A DNA stretch of 10,279 nt. Source: an uncultured beta proteobacterium (lineage in GTDB: Bacteria > Pseudomonadota > Gammaproteobacteria > Burkholderiales > Rhodocyclaceae). Below, piece by piece: positions 1-10,279 of the stretch. Both the position numbers and the translations under genes were made by a program. The DNA lies in assembly GCA_903930395.1 (NCBI GenBank), contig CAIYYE010000246.1:1-10279 (forward strand), in the 5' to 3' direction. How positions within the stretch are numbered: position 1 is the first letter of the stretch; each line of letters begins with the position of its first letter. Below the pieces are notes generated by a model that saw nothing but the letters and a program-made list of their open reading frames with translations, was not told the DNA's origin and did not search any database.

Positions 1-2396
1 CCCTGGCCCTGGCTGCCGTGGGTGGCTACGGGCGCGGCGAACTTTACCCGGCCTCCGACATCGACCTGCTGATCCTGCTCCCGCAGGAAGCGAGCGGCGC
101 ACTCCAGGAAAAACTCGAGCACCTGATCAGCTCGTTCTGGGACATCGGACTGGAGATCGGTCATAGTGTCCGCACCATCCAGGACTGCCTGAACGAGGCG
201 GCCAATGACATCACGGTGCAGACCGCCTTGCTCGAAGCGCGTCTGCTGACCGGCAACGCCAAGCTGTTCGCGACCTTCGGGAAGCGCCTGCGCGGCAATC
301 TCGACCCGCTGGTTTTCTGCGAAGCGAAACAGATCGAGCAGCAGGAACGCCACCTCCGCTACAACGAAACCCCTTACAGCCTGGAGCCCAACTGCAAGGA
401 CTCGCCGGGCGGCCTGCGCGACCTGCAGGTCATTTTCTGGATTGCCAAGGCCGCCGGCTATGGCTCGACCTGGGAAGAGCTGCAAAAGAACAGCATCATT
501 TCGCAGGAAGGCATGAGTCAGGCCAGGGAGTGCGAGGAATACCTGTCCCACTTGCGCATTCGCCTGCATTTCATGCTCGGGCGTCGCGAAGATCGCCTGC
601 TTTTCGATTACCAGGGCAACCTTGCCACCAAGTACGGTTTTGTCTCGAACGAAGCAAAACGCGCTTCCGAGCAGCTCATGCAGGTCTATTACCGCAATGC
701 AAAGACCGTCTGCCTGCTCAACACCATCCTGCTGCAAAACATGGCGGCGGCACTGACCCCGGAAAACGAACTGACGCCGCAGCCCTTCGACGACCACTTC
801 CAGACCGTCGGCAACCTGCTCGACATCCGTGACGAAGCCCTGTTCGAAAAGCAGCCATCGGCGATACTCGACAGCTTCCTGGTCATGCAGGAAACCCACG
901 AACTATCGGGCATGACAGCACGCACCCTGCGCGCCCTGTGGCGGGCCGGCGACAAGATGACGCCGGAATTCCGGGCCGACCCGGCCAACCGGGCGATGTT
1001 CCTCAAGCTACTGCAAAGCGAGCGCGGCATCATTCACGAATTCCGGCGCATGAACCAGCTCGACATCCTCGGCGCCTACCTGCCCAATTTCGGGCGCATC
1101 GTCGGCCAGATGCAGCACGACCTCTTCCACGTCTACACCGTCGACCAGCACATCCTGCAAGTCCTGCGCAATATCCGCCGCTTCACGATGAGCGAGTTCG
1201 CCCACGAATACCCGCTCTGCTCGCGCATCGTCGCCGAACTCGACCGCCCTTGGCTGCTTTACGTCGCTGCCCTCTTCCACGACATCGCCAAGGGTCGCGG
1301 TGGCGACCACTCGGCGCTCGGTACCGTGGACGCCGAGGAGTTCTGCCGCAATCACCAAATGACCAGCGAAGACACCGAACTGGTCGTCTGGCTGGTCAGG
1401 AATCACCTCGTCATGTCGCAGGTCGCCCAGAAGGAAGACCTCAGCGATCCGGATGTGATTGGCAACTTCGTCAAGCTGGTCGGCGACGTCCGCCACCTGC
1501 AATCGCTTTACCTGCTGACCCATGCCGATATCCGGGGCACCAGCCCGAAGGTCTGGAACCACTGGAAAGGCAAGCTGCTGGCTGACCTTTACTACCAGGC
1601 GCTCGAACACCTTTCGAATGGTGATGCACCGGCACCACACGGCGTCATTGCCGACCGCCAGAAGGAAGCCATGCGCCTGCTGCGCTTCTTTGCCCTCTCC
1701 GACACCGTGCATGAGCGCCTCTGGAAACAGCTCGATACCGTCTATTTCCTGCGCCATTCGGCCGAAGAAATCGCCTGGCACACGCGCTCGCTGCATTACC
1801 GCATCTACAACAACCAGCCCGTCGTCCGCGCCCGCCCCTACCAGGAAGGCGATGGCCTGCAGGTCATGGTCTACACGCAGGATCAGCCCGACCTCTTTGC
1901 CCGCATCGTCGGCTTCTTCGCCCGTGCCGGCTACAGCATCGTCGATGCCAAGATTCACACCACGGCCCACGGCTACGCGCTCGACAGCTTCGTCGTTCTC
2001 GATGTCGAGAACCGCGACAACGACCGGGAAATGGTCGCCTACATCGAGCACGAGCTGGAGCAGCGCCTGTTGCACCAGATGCCGCCCGATGTGCCCTCGG
2101 CCGGTCGCCTGTCGCGCCAGGTCAAGCACTTCCCGATCAAGCCGGAAGTCGGCATCCGGGGCGACGAAAAGGGATCGCATTTCATCCTGTCGCTGGTCGC
2201 CGCCGACCGCCCCGGCCTGCTCTACATCGTCGCCAACACCCTGGCCGACCACGGCGCCTTCCTGCATACCGCCAAGATCACCACCCTCGGCGAACGGGCC
2301 GAGGACGTTTTCCTGATCAGTGGTGGCGATTTGCGGGATACGGGCAAGCGCATCCGACTGGAAACGGAATTGATGGAGCGGCTGAAGGTCGGGTAG
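1..2396 (+). CDS. glnD: Bifunctional PII uridylyltransferase/uridylyl-removing enzyme GlnD, 5'-truncated by window edge
   Basis: GlnD uridylylates the PII proteins (GlnB/GlnK) when glutamine is low and removes UMP when it is high, passing nitrogen status to glutamine synthetase and NtrB/NtrC control; it is cytoplasmic. The frame is open to the left edge, with the first complete codon at base 3, so the GTG at base 18 is an internal valine, not the start. Numbered from base 3, about 797 residues remain. The nucleotidyltransferase signature [15 protein letters not shown] comes first, with catalytic aspartates D19 and D21 (bases 57-65). A PII-uridylyltransferase helical region follows, with a GGLRDLQ motif. 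The HD hydrolase domain has [12 protein letters not shown] from about residue 426. Two C-terminal ACT domains, which sense glutamine, begin near residues 619 ([19 protein letters not shown]) and 727 ([17 protein letters not shown]). The E. coli protein is about 890 residues, so fewer than 100 are missing. All catalytic motifs are intact and it ends at TAG 2394-2396. It converges on the minus-strand operon. Confidence 0.97.
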   Translation, partial: LALAAVGGYGRGELYPASDIDLLILLPQEASGALQEKLEHLISSFWDIGLEIGHSVRTIQDCLNEAANDITVQTALLEARLLTGNAKLFATFGKRLRGNLDPLVFCEAKQIEQQERHLRYNETPYSLEPNCKDSPGGLRDLQVIFWIAKAAGYGSTWEELQKNSIISQEGMSQARECEEYLSHLRIRLHFMLGRREDRLLFDYQGNLATKYGFVSNEAKRASEQLMQVYYRNAKTVCLLNTILLQNMAAALTPENELTPQPFDDHFQTVGNLLDIRDEALFEKQPSAILDSFLVMQETHELSGMTARTLRALWRAGDKMTPEFRADPANRAMFLKLLQSERGIIHEFRRMNQLDILGAYLPNFGRIVGQMQHDLFHVYTVDQHILQVLRNIRRFTMSEFAHEYPLCSRIVAELDRPWLLYVAALFHDIAKGRGGDHSALGTVDAEEFCRNHQMTSEDTELVVWLVRNHLVMSQVAQKEDLSDPDVIGNFVKLVGDVRHLQSLYLLTHADIRGTSPKVWNHWKGKLLADLYYQALEHLSNGDAPAPHGVIADRQKEAMRLLRFFALSDTVHERLWKQLDTVYFLRHSAEEIAWHTRSLHYRIYNNQPVVRARPYQEGDGLQVMVYTQDQPDLFARIVGFFARAGYSIVDAKIHTTAHGYALDSFVVLDVENRDNDREMVAYIEHELEQRLLHQMPPDVPSAGRLSRQVKHFPIKPEVGIRGDEKGSHFILSLVAADRPGLLYIVANTLADHGAFLHTAKITTLGERAEDVFLISGGDLRDTGKRIRLETELMERLKVG

Positions 2397-2399
2397 CAG

Positions 2400-2447
2400 T
2401 TAGTCGCCGGCGGTTAGCTAAAGACTAATGACTTCCGACTAATAACT
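2400..2447. repeat. Short direct and inverted repeats (TTAGTC/GACTAA) in the convergent intergenic gap
   Basis: The only non-coding stretch in the window is the 49 bases between the glnD stop and the phosphorylase stop. Two near-identical 11-mers, GACTAATGACT (2423-2433) and GACTAATAACT (2437-2447), lie 14 bases apart and differ at one base; the second overlaps the TAG of the minus-strand gene by two bases. TTAGTCG at 2400-2406 is the exact reverse complement of CGACTAA at 2436-2442, giving a 7-bp inverted repeat with a 29-base loop. Inside it is the 8-base palindrome TTAGCTAA (2414-2421). No U-run follows the stem on either strand, so this is not a canonical intrinsic terminator. It could be a weak bidirectional transcription-end structure or a decayed intergenic repeat; the sequence alone does not decide. 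Confidence 0.6.
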
Positions 2448-3216
2448 ACCCCGACAAGCCCATCGGCTGGCAGCTGTCCGTGCTGCCGACCAGTTTCTCG
2501 ACAATCGCCTTGACCCGTCCCATCGCCTCCTGCAGCACATGCTCGAGGCTTTCGAAATGGATGCCGTTGATGCTGCTGCCACGGCCTGCCGCATGGTTGG
2601 CGACGACGTTGATCGCGGCATAGGGCAAACCCAGTTCGCGGGCCAGGATCGCTTCCGGCATGCCGGTCATGCCGACCACGTCGGCACCATCGCGCTCCAG
2701 GCGGTTGATTTCAGCCGCGGTTTCGAGGCGCGGGCCTTGTGTTGCGGCATAGACGGCATTCACCTTGATGTCGATGCTCAGTTGCTGACCGGCGGCGAGT
2801 ATGCGGCGGCGCAGATCGGCATCGTAGGGTTCAGTGAAGTCGACATGGGTCACAGGCGTACCATTGCCGTCGAACATCGTCGATTTGCGGCCCCAGGTGT
2901 AGTCGATGATCTGGTCCGGCAGAACGATGTCGCCCGGATGCAGGTCGGGACGAATGCTGCCGACCGAGGCCACCGAAATGATCCCGCTCACCTTGTGGTG
3001 ATGCAGCGCCCACATATTGGCCCGGTAATTGACCATGTGCGGCGGTATGGTGTGGCCGTAACCGTGGCGCGGCAGGAACACCGCCGGCTGACCGCAGATC
3101 TGCCCGAAGACGAGCGCACCGGAGGCTTCGCCATAGGGCGTACGGACAACTTCGCGATGCGAAACGTCGAGATTGGACAGGGTCGTCAGACCGCTGCCGC
3201 CGATGATTGCCAGCAT
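2446..3216 (-). CDS. mtnP: S-methyl-5'-thioinosine phosphorylase (MTAP/PNP family)
   Basis: This 256-residue enzyme of the purine nucleoside phosphorylase/MTAP family cleaves a 5'-methylthio-nucleoside with phosphate into purine base and 5-methylthioribose-1-phosphate, recycling the by-product of polyamine and homoserine-lactone synthesis. Visible motifs are the phosphate-binding IIGGSG (4-9), RHG (50-52), PPHMVNYRAN (58-67), ATQGPRLET (158-166) and the substrate-binding GMTGMPEA (182-189). N207 in VVANHAAG sits where adenosine-type MTAPs carry Asp and 6-oxopurine-cleaving enzymes carry Asn, and the whole protein resembles the Pseudomonas aeruginosa methylthioinosine phosphorylase from memory. 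I therefore prefer methylthioinosine over methylthioadenosine as substrate; the symbol mtnP is the family name. The frame extends upstream to 3351, but that extension overlaps the methyltransferase and has no family resemblance. ATG 3216 follows AAAGGA at a 9-base spacing and starts directly at the glycine-rich strand. The last dozen residues look non-conserved. It is the last gene of the minus-strand chain, one base after the methyltransferase stop. Confidence 0.9.
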   Translation of the reverse strand: MLAIIGGSGLTTLSNLDVSHREVVRTPYGEASGALVFGQICGQPAVFLPRHGYGHTIPPHMVNYRANMWALHHHKVSGIISVASVGSIRPDLHPGDIVLPDQIIDYTWGRKSTMFDGNGTPVTHVDFTEPYDADLRRRILAAGQQLSIDIKVNAVYAATQGPRLETAAEINRLERDGADVVGMTGMPEAILARELGLPYAAINVVANHAAGRGSSINGIHFESLEHVLQEAMGRVKAIVEKLVGSTDSCQPMGLSG

Positions 3217-3217
3217 G

Positions 3218-3913
3218 TTATTTTTTCCTTTCGGCCAGCATTGACGCCAGCGTCGGCACCACGCCCTTGAGCGATGGATGCGTATTTCGGTTTTGCGCCA
3301 CCGTCTCGTCGCCCAGCTTGCGAAAAAGGGCATGCTGGCGGTCGGCGACAAATGGCAGGTCGAGCAGTGTCTTGCCGCTGTGATAGCTGACCAGCGTATC
3401 GCGGCCGATATCCTTGGCCTGCCAGGGTATTGCCGTGCGGTCGATGAAATGCAGGGCCTGCACGGTCGGCAGGCTGGCCGCCAGTTCGGCCACCAGTCGA
3501 TGCAGCTTTTCGCGGTAGGCGATCACCGCCCGCCCGGCATCGCTGGGCATCGCACCGGTCGTTTCGGCCGGCGCGCCCATCAGCCAGCAGATCACCGTGT
3601 CCGGTGCAAAGGCTTCGATGCTACTACGCTGTTCGTTGGACAGTGCGGTGAGATCCGCCTGCATCAGCGTCACATCGCCAGACTCGACACGTTGCCGCGC
3701 CAGGTCCAGGCACTCGGCCAGCGAATCGATGGAGAGCACCTGCAAACCACGCCTGGCCAAAGCCTGCGTGGCAAAGCCGACGCCGCAGCCGATCTCGAGC
3801 ACACGCTGACCGGGAACCAATGCCGCCATCCAGTCGTAATCGCCGCGCCGGACGTAGGCCAAGCCCTCATTTTCCCAGTAGCCGATGAACTCGGCGACTG
3901 TTCCAGCACTCAT
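3218..3913 (-). CDS. Class I SAM-dependent methyltransferase, substrate unknown
   Basis: This 231-residue protein has the Rossmann-like SAM-binding fold. Motif I is VLEIGCGVG (38-46). The acidic ribose-binding residue is D63 at the end of the second strand (LQVLSIDS). D87 in QADL fits motif II, and FAPDTVICWLMG (102-113) fits the motif IV strand. There is no signal peptide or membrane segment, so it should be cytoplasmic. The C-terminal half (about 120-231) carries no motif that I can tie to a substrate such as RNA, protein, quinone or a small molecule. The start ATG 3913 overlaps the hpt stop by four bases (ATGA) and is preceded by AAGGA. The stop TAA at 3218-3220 is one base from the phosphorylase ATG. 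Its position between two purine-salvage genes hints at a role near methylthio-nucleoside or SAM recycling, but this is only inference from neighbours. Confidence 0.85.
   Translation of the reverse strand: MSAGTVAEFIGYWENEGLAYVRRGDYDWMAALVPGQRVLEIGCGVGFATQALARRGLQVLSIDSLAECLDLARQRVESGDVTLMQADLTALSNEQRSSIEAFAPDTVICWLMGAPAETTGAMPSDAGRAVIAYREKLHRLVAELAASLPTVQALHFIDRTAIPWQAKDIGRDTLVSYHSGKTLLDLPFVADRQHALFRKLGDETVAQNRNTHPSLKGVVPTLASMLAERKK
3226..3231 (-). promoter_or_regulatory. Ribosome binding site fixing the phosphorylase start
   Basis: AAAGGA on the minus strand lies nine bases before ATG 3216, within the last codons of the methyltransferase gene. It supports the 256-residue start over the 45-codon longer frame beginning at 3351. 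Confidence 0.7.
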
Positions 3914-4458
3914 GCGTCGTCCTTCATGGCATATACGGCTGGCAGGTTGCGCCAGACGCCGCCGGCATCCATGCCGAAGCCGAAGACGAAGCGATCGGGG
4001 ACGGTGAGGCCGACAAAATCGGCTTCAATCGGCTTTTTCTTGCCATTGAGCTTGTCGGCGAAGACGGCAGTCAGCACTTCCTCGGCCCCCATGCGGCGCA
4101 GGCTTTCCTTGACGGCAGCGAGCGTCACGCCTTCATCGAGGATGTCATCGACGACCAGCACCGAGCGTCCCTTGACCGAAGTCCACGGGGCCGAGCGCCA
4201 GGAAATTTTGCCGCCCTGCGTCTCCGGACCGTAGCGCGTGGCGTGCAGATAATCAAAGTCGAGCGGAAAATCGAGCTGGGTCAGCAACTGGCCGCAGAAA
4301 ACAACCCCGCCGGTCATCACGCACAGCACCAGGGGATACTTGTCGGCCAGTCGCTCGCGGATGGCGGCTGCCACTTCGGCTACGGCCGTCTGCACGGCAG
4401 CCTCGCTGTGTATCAGTTCGGCATTGGCCAGCATGGCCTGCGCTTTTTGGACGTCCAT
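3910..4458 (-). CDS. hpt: Hypoxanthine(-guanine) phosphoribosyltransferase
   Basis: Hpt joins hypoxanthine (and usually guanine) to PRPP, giving IMP or GMP, in cytoplasmic purine salvage. The protein is 182 residues, typical of the family. It has the PRPP-binding signature VLVVDDILDEGVTL (100-113) with the acidic pair D104-D105. A purine-contacting lysine in FADKLNG (about K136) and the late DRFVFGFGMD segment (155-164), whose aromatic residue stacks on the base, are also present. The early VMTGG (48-52) matches the pyrophosphate-binding loop region. ATG 4458 directly abuts the galU TGA. The strong site GGGAGG at 4463-4468 lies only four bases upstream, inside the last galU codons. The stop overlaps the methyltransferase start (ATGA). 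With the phosphorylase two genes downstream it would form a route from methylthioinosine to hypoxanthine to IMP; that coupling is inferred. Confidence 0.93.
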   Translation of the reverse strand: MDVQKAQAMLANAELIHSEAAVQTAVAEVAAAIRERLADKYPLVLCVMTGGVVFCGQLLTQLDFPLDFDYLHATRYGPETQGGKISWRSAPWTSVKGRSVLVVDDILDEGVTLAAVKESLRRMGAEEVLTAVFADKLNGKKKPIEADFVGLTVPDRFVFGFGMDAGGVWRNLPAVYAMKDDA

Positions 4459-8659
<4,201 letters not shown>

Positions 8660-10279
8660 TTAAGCCGCATCCCTCATTTTCAAAGCTTCCTGAATATCCA
8701 CTTCGACCACGCGCGAAACCCCTGACTCCTGCATGGTGACGCCGACCAGCTGTTCGGCCATTTCCATGGCAATTTTATTATGGGAAATGAAAAGGAACTG
8801 TGTCGCACCCGACATTTTCTTCACCATCGTGCAGAAACGCTCGGTATTGCTGTCATCGAGCGGTGCATCGACCTCGTCGAGCAGGCAGAACGGCGCCGGG
8901 TTCAACTGGAACATCGAGAAGACCAGGGCAATCGCCGTCAGCGCCTTTTCGCCCCCGGAAAGCAGGTGAATCGTTGAATTCTTCTTGCCCGGTGGCTGGG
9001 CGATGACCTGGACGCCAGCATCGAGGATTTCGTCACCGGTCATCACCAGCTCGGCCCGGCCACCACCGAACAGTTCCGGGAAGAGGCGGCCGAAATGGCC
9101 GTTCACCGTATCGAAGGTGCTTTGCAGCAACTCCCGCGTTTCACGGTCGATGCGGCGAATGGCGTTTTCCAGGGTTTCCATGGCCTCGGTCAGGTCGGCC
9201 GCCTGCATGTCGAGGTAGCCTTTGCGCTCGGTCGCCGTTTCGAGTTCCTGCAAGGCCGCCATGTTGACGGCACCGAGTTCGGCAATGGCATTGCTCAGCC
9301 GGGTGATTTCGCCTTGCAGACTGGCCGGCCGAGCATTGCCCAACTCCAGTTCGAGCGCCGCTTCGTTGGCACCGGCCTCGAGCAATTGGAGGGCGAACTG
9401 TTCGGTATTGAGCGCCGCCGCCTGTTCCTTCAACTTCAAATCACCAATGCGCACACGCAGAGGTTCGAGGCCCTGCTCGATGCGCAGACGCTGCTCTTCA
9501 AAACCGCGCAGGGCGTTGGTCGCCGCTTCCAGCGCATCGCGCTTTTCGGCCAGGATTTTTTCTGCTGCCTGGCGCGCTTCGAGGGCCGTCTGCAAGGCCC
9601 CCTCCATGACATCCGGCGGAGCCGCCTCGACCTGCTCGGCGCACTGGGCGCGGTCCTTTTCGATGCGGTTCAGTTCACGCTGGGCGATGGCCTGCTGGGC
9701 GAAAACATCCTGCAACTTGCCATCACTTTCGCGCAGCGAAAACTGCGCTTCGCGCAAGGCCCGGTCAAAATCGGCGTTGCGTTCGCGCTCGGCGCGCACG
9801 GCGCGTTCGCATTCATCGAGTCGCGACTGGGCGCCATGGACCAGCACCCGGATGCGGCTCAGACCGTCGCGGATTTCCTCGATGCGCTCGTCGGCCGACA
9901 TGTCGCGCTCACGCTCGCTCTCTTCTTCCTCAGCCAGTTCGGCCAATTGTTCAGTCAGGCGCTCCTTCTGCTCCTTGTAACGCTCGATGGCCTGGGCCAG
10001 CTTGAGCACTTCCATCTGCACGGCATGCACGCGCTGCTGGCGGTCGGCGACGTATTGGCGGATCTCGCCCATCTCGGCCTGCTTGTCCTCGATCTGCTCG
10101 TCGACCATGAGCAGTTGCTCGCGGAGGGCTTCGGCCTGTTCCTCGGCCAGTGCAACGCCCTTGCCCAGCGTTTCGATTTCGCGCTGGCGTTCGAGCAGTC
10201 CATGCTCGCCCTGATCCGGCGCGAAGAAGGTGATGCTGTGGCGGGTCAGCAGGTCGCCGCCTGGCGTCACGAGCAGGCC
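8660..10279 (-). CDS. smc: Chromosome segregation protein SMC, C-terminal part (N-terminus beyond window edge)
   Basis: SMC is the coiled-coil ABC-type ATPase that, with ScpA and ScpB, compacts and segregates the chromosome. The 539 visible residues are the C-terminal half of a protein usually near 1,170. The frame is open to the right edge, so the GTG at 10268-10270 is an internal valine ([11 protein letters not shown]) near the end of the hinge. After the hinge remnant ([11 protein letters not shown]) comes a long heptad-like coiled coil rich in E, A, Q, R and L, from about 25 to 380. The ATPase C-lobe follows: signature motif [11 protein letters not shown] (about 439-449, bases 8933-8965), Walker B and D-loop [15 protein letters not shown] (464-478), and the switch histidine in FLFISHNK (495-502). 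The Walker A half lies off the window. It ends with TAA directly against the zipA ATG. MukB is excluded by the canonical SMC head sequence; RecN/Rad50-type proteins fit less well. Confidence 0.95.
   Translation of the reverse strand, partial: GLLVTPGGDLLTRHSITFFAPDQGEHGLLERQREIETLGKGVALAEEQAEALREQLLMVDEQIEDKQAEMGEIRQYVADRQQRVHAVQMEVLKLAQAIERYKEQKERLTEQLAELAEEEESERERDMSADERIEEIRDGLSRIRVLVHGAQSRLDECERAVRAERERNADFDRALREAQFSLRESDGKLQDVFAQQAIAQRELNRIEKDRAQCAEQVEAAPPDVMEGALQTALEARQAAEKILAEKRDALEAATNALRGFEEQRLRIEQGLEPLRVRIGDLKLKEQAAALNTEQFALQLLEAGANEAALELELGNARPASLQGEITRLSNAIAELGAVNMAALQELETATERKGYLDMQAADLTEAMETLENAIRRIDRETRELLQSTFDTVNGHFGRLFPELFGGGRAELVMTGDEILDAGVQVIAQPPGKKNSTIHLLSGGEKALTAIALVFSMFQLNPAPFCLLDEVDAPLDDSNTERFCTMVKKMSGATQFLFISHNKIAMEMAEQLVGVTMQESGVSRVVEVDIQEALKMRDAA

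Noticed and set aside
18..20. GTG as the glnD start codon
   Set aside because: The frame stays open to the edge, and the upstream codons (LALAA) continue the conserved GlnD strand before GGYGRGE, so the true start lies outside the window.
1008..2267. 419-codon open frame antisense to glnD
   Set aside because: It lies entirely inside glnD, whose frame has clear GlnD motifs. High G+C coding DNA often leaves long open antisense frames, and the translation has no recognisable domain.
2400..2442. Intrinsic bidirectional terminator for glnD and the operon
   Set aside because: The stem is only 7 bp, the loop is 29 bases and no T-run follows on either strand, so it is kept as a repeat rather than called a terminator.
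3217..3351. 45-codon N-terminal extension of the phosphorylase
   Set aside because: The extension is Arg/Trp-rich shadow sequence overlapping the methyltransferase; ATG 3216 has a ribosome binding site and begins exactly at the conserved glycine-rich strand.
9222..9980. 252-codon plus-strand frame rich in Ser, Arg and Ala opposite smc
   Set aside because: It is the antisense reading of the SMC coiled-coil repeats, and the composition follows directly from those codons.
10268..10270. GTG as the smc start codon
   Set aside because: The frame remains open to the edge, and the head Walker A half and hinge must lie upstream; this GTG is an internal valine.

Overview
The window is an ordinary, densely packed piece of a proteobacterial core chromosome. 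It is rich in G+C. The gene order smc-zipA-ligA, the long ZipA-like protein with a proline/acidic linker, and the 5'-methylthioinosine-type phosphorylase all suggest a betaproteobacterium. A Rhodocyclales-type genus (Dechloromonas/Azonexus/Zoogloea relatives) is my best guess, held with low to moderate confidence. I see no mobile element, CRISPR array, tRNA, rRNA or defence system.

Layout. Positions 1-2396 (+) hold the 3' majority of glnD, the uridylyltransferase/uridylyl-removing enzyme that senses glutamine and modifies PII; its N-terminus lies off the left edge. A 49-base convergent gap (2397-2445) carries short imperfect direct and inverted repeats built on TTAGTC/GACTAA. Everything from 2446 to 10279 is on the minus strand and forms one uninterrupted chain. 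In transcription order it is smc (C-terminal part, N-terminus off the right edge), zipA, ligA, galU, hpt, an unassigned class I SAM-dependent methyltransferase, and an S-methyl-5'-thioinosine/adenosine phosphorylase.

The six junctions of the chain are TAA|ATG, TGATG, ATGA, TGA|ATG, ATGA and TAA-C-ATG, so no gap exceeds one base. No internal promoter or terminator is apparent, and the likely promoter lies upstream of smc, outside the window. The chain joins chromosome organisation (SMC), divisome anchoring (ZipA), DNA ligation (LigA), UDP-glucose supply (GalU) and purine salvage (Hpt plus the phosphorylase). The last pair makes biochemical sense: the phosphorylase would release hypoxanthine from methylthioinosine and Hpt would convert hypoxanthine to IMP.

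The points most worth a second look are a possible degenerate duplication of the FtsZ-binding fold inside ZipA, the hpt-methyltransferase-phosphorylase cassette with its uncharacterised middle gene, and the repeat-bearing convergent gap. Nothing here amounts to a clear new biological system.
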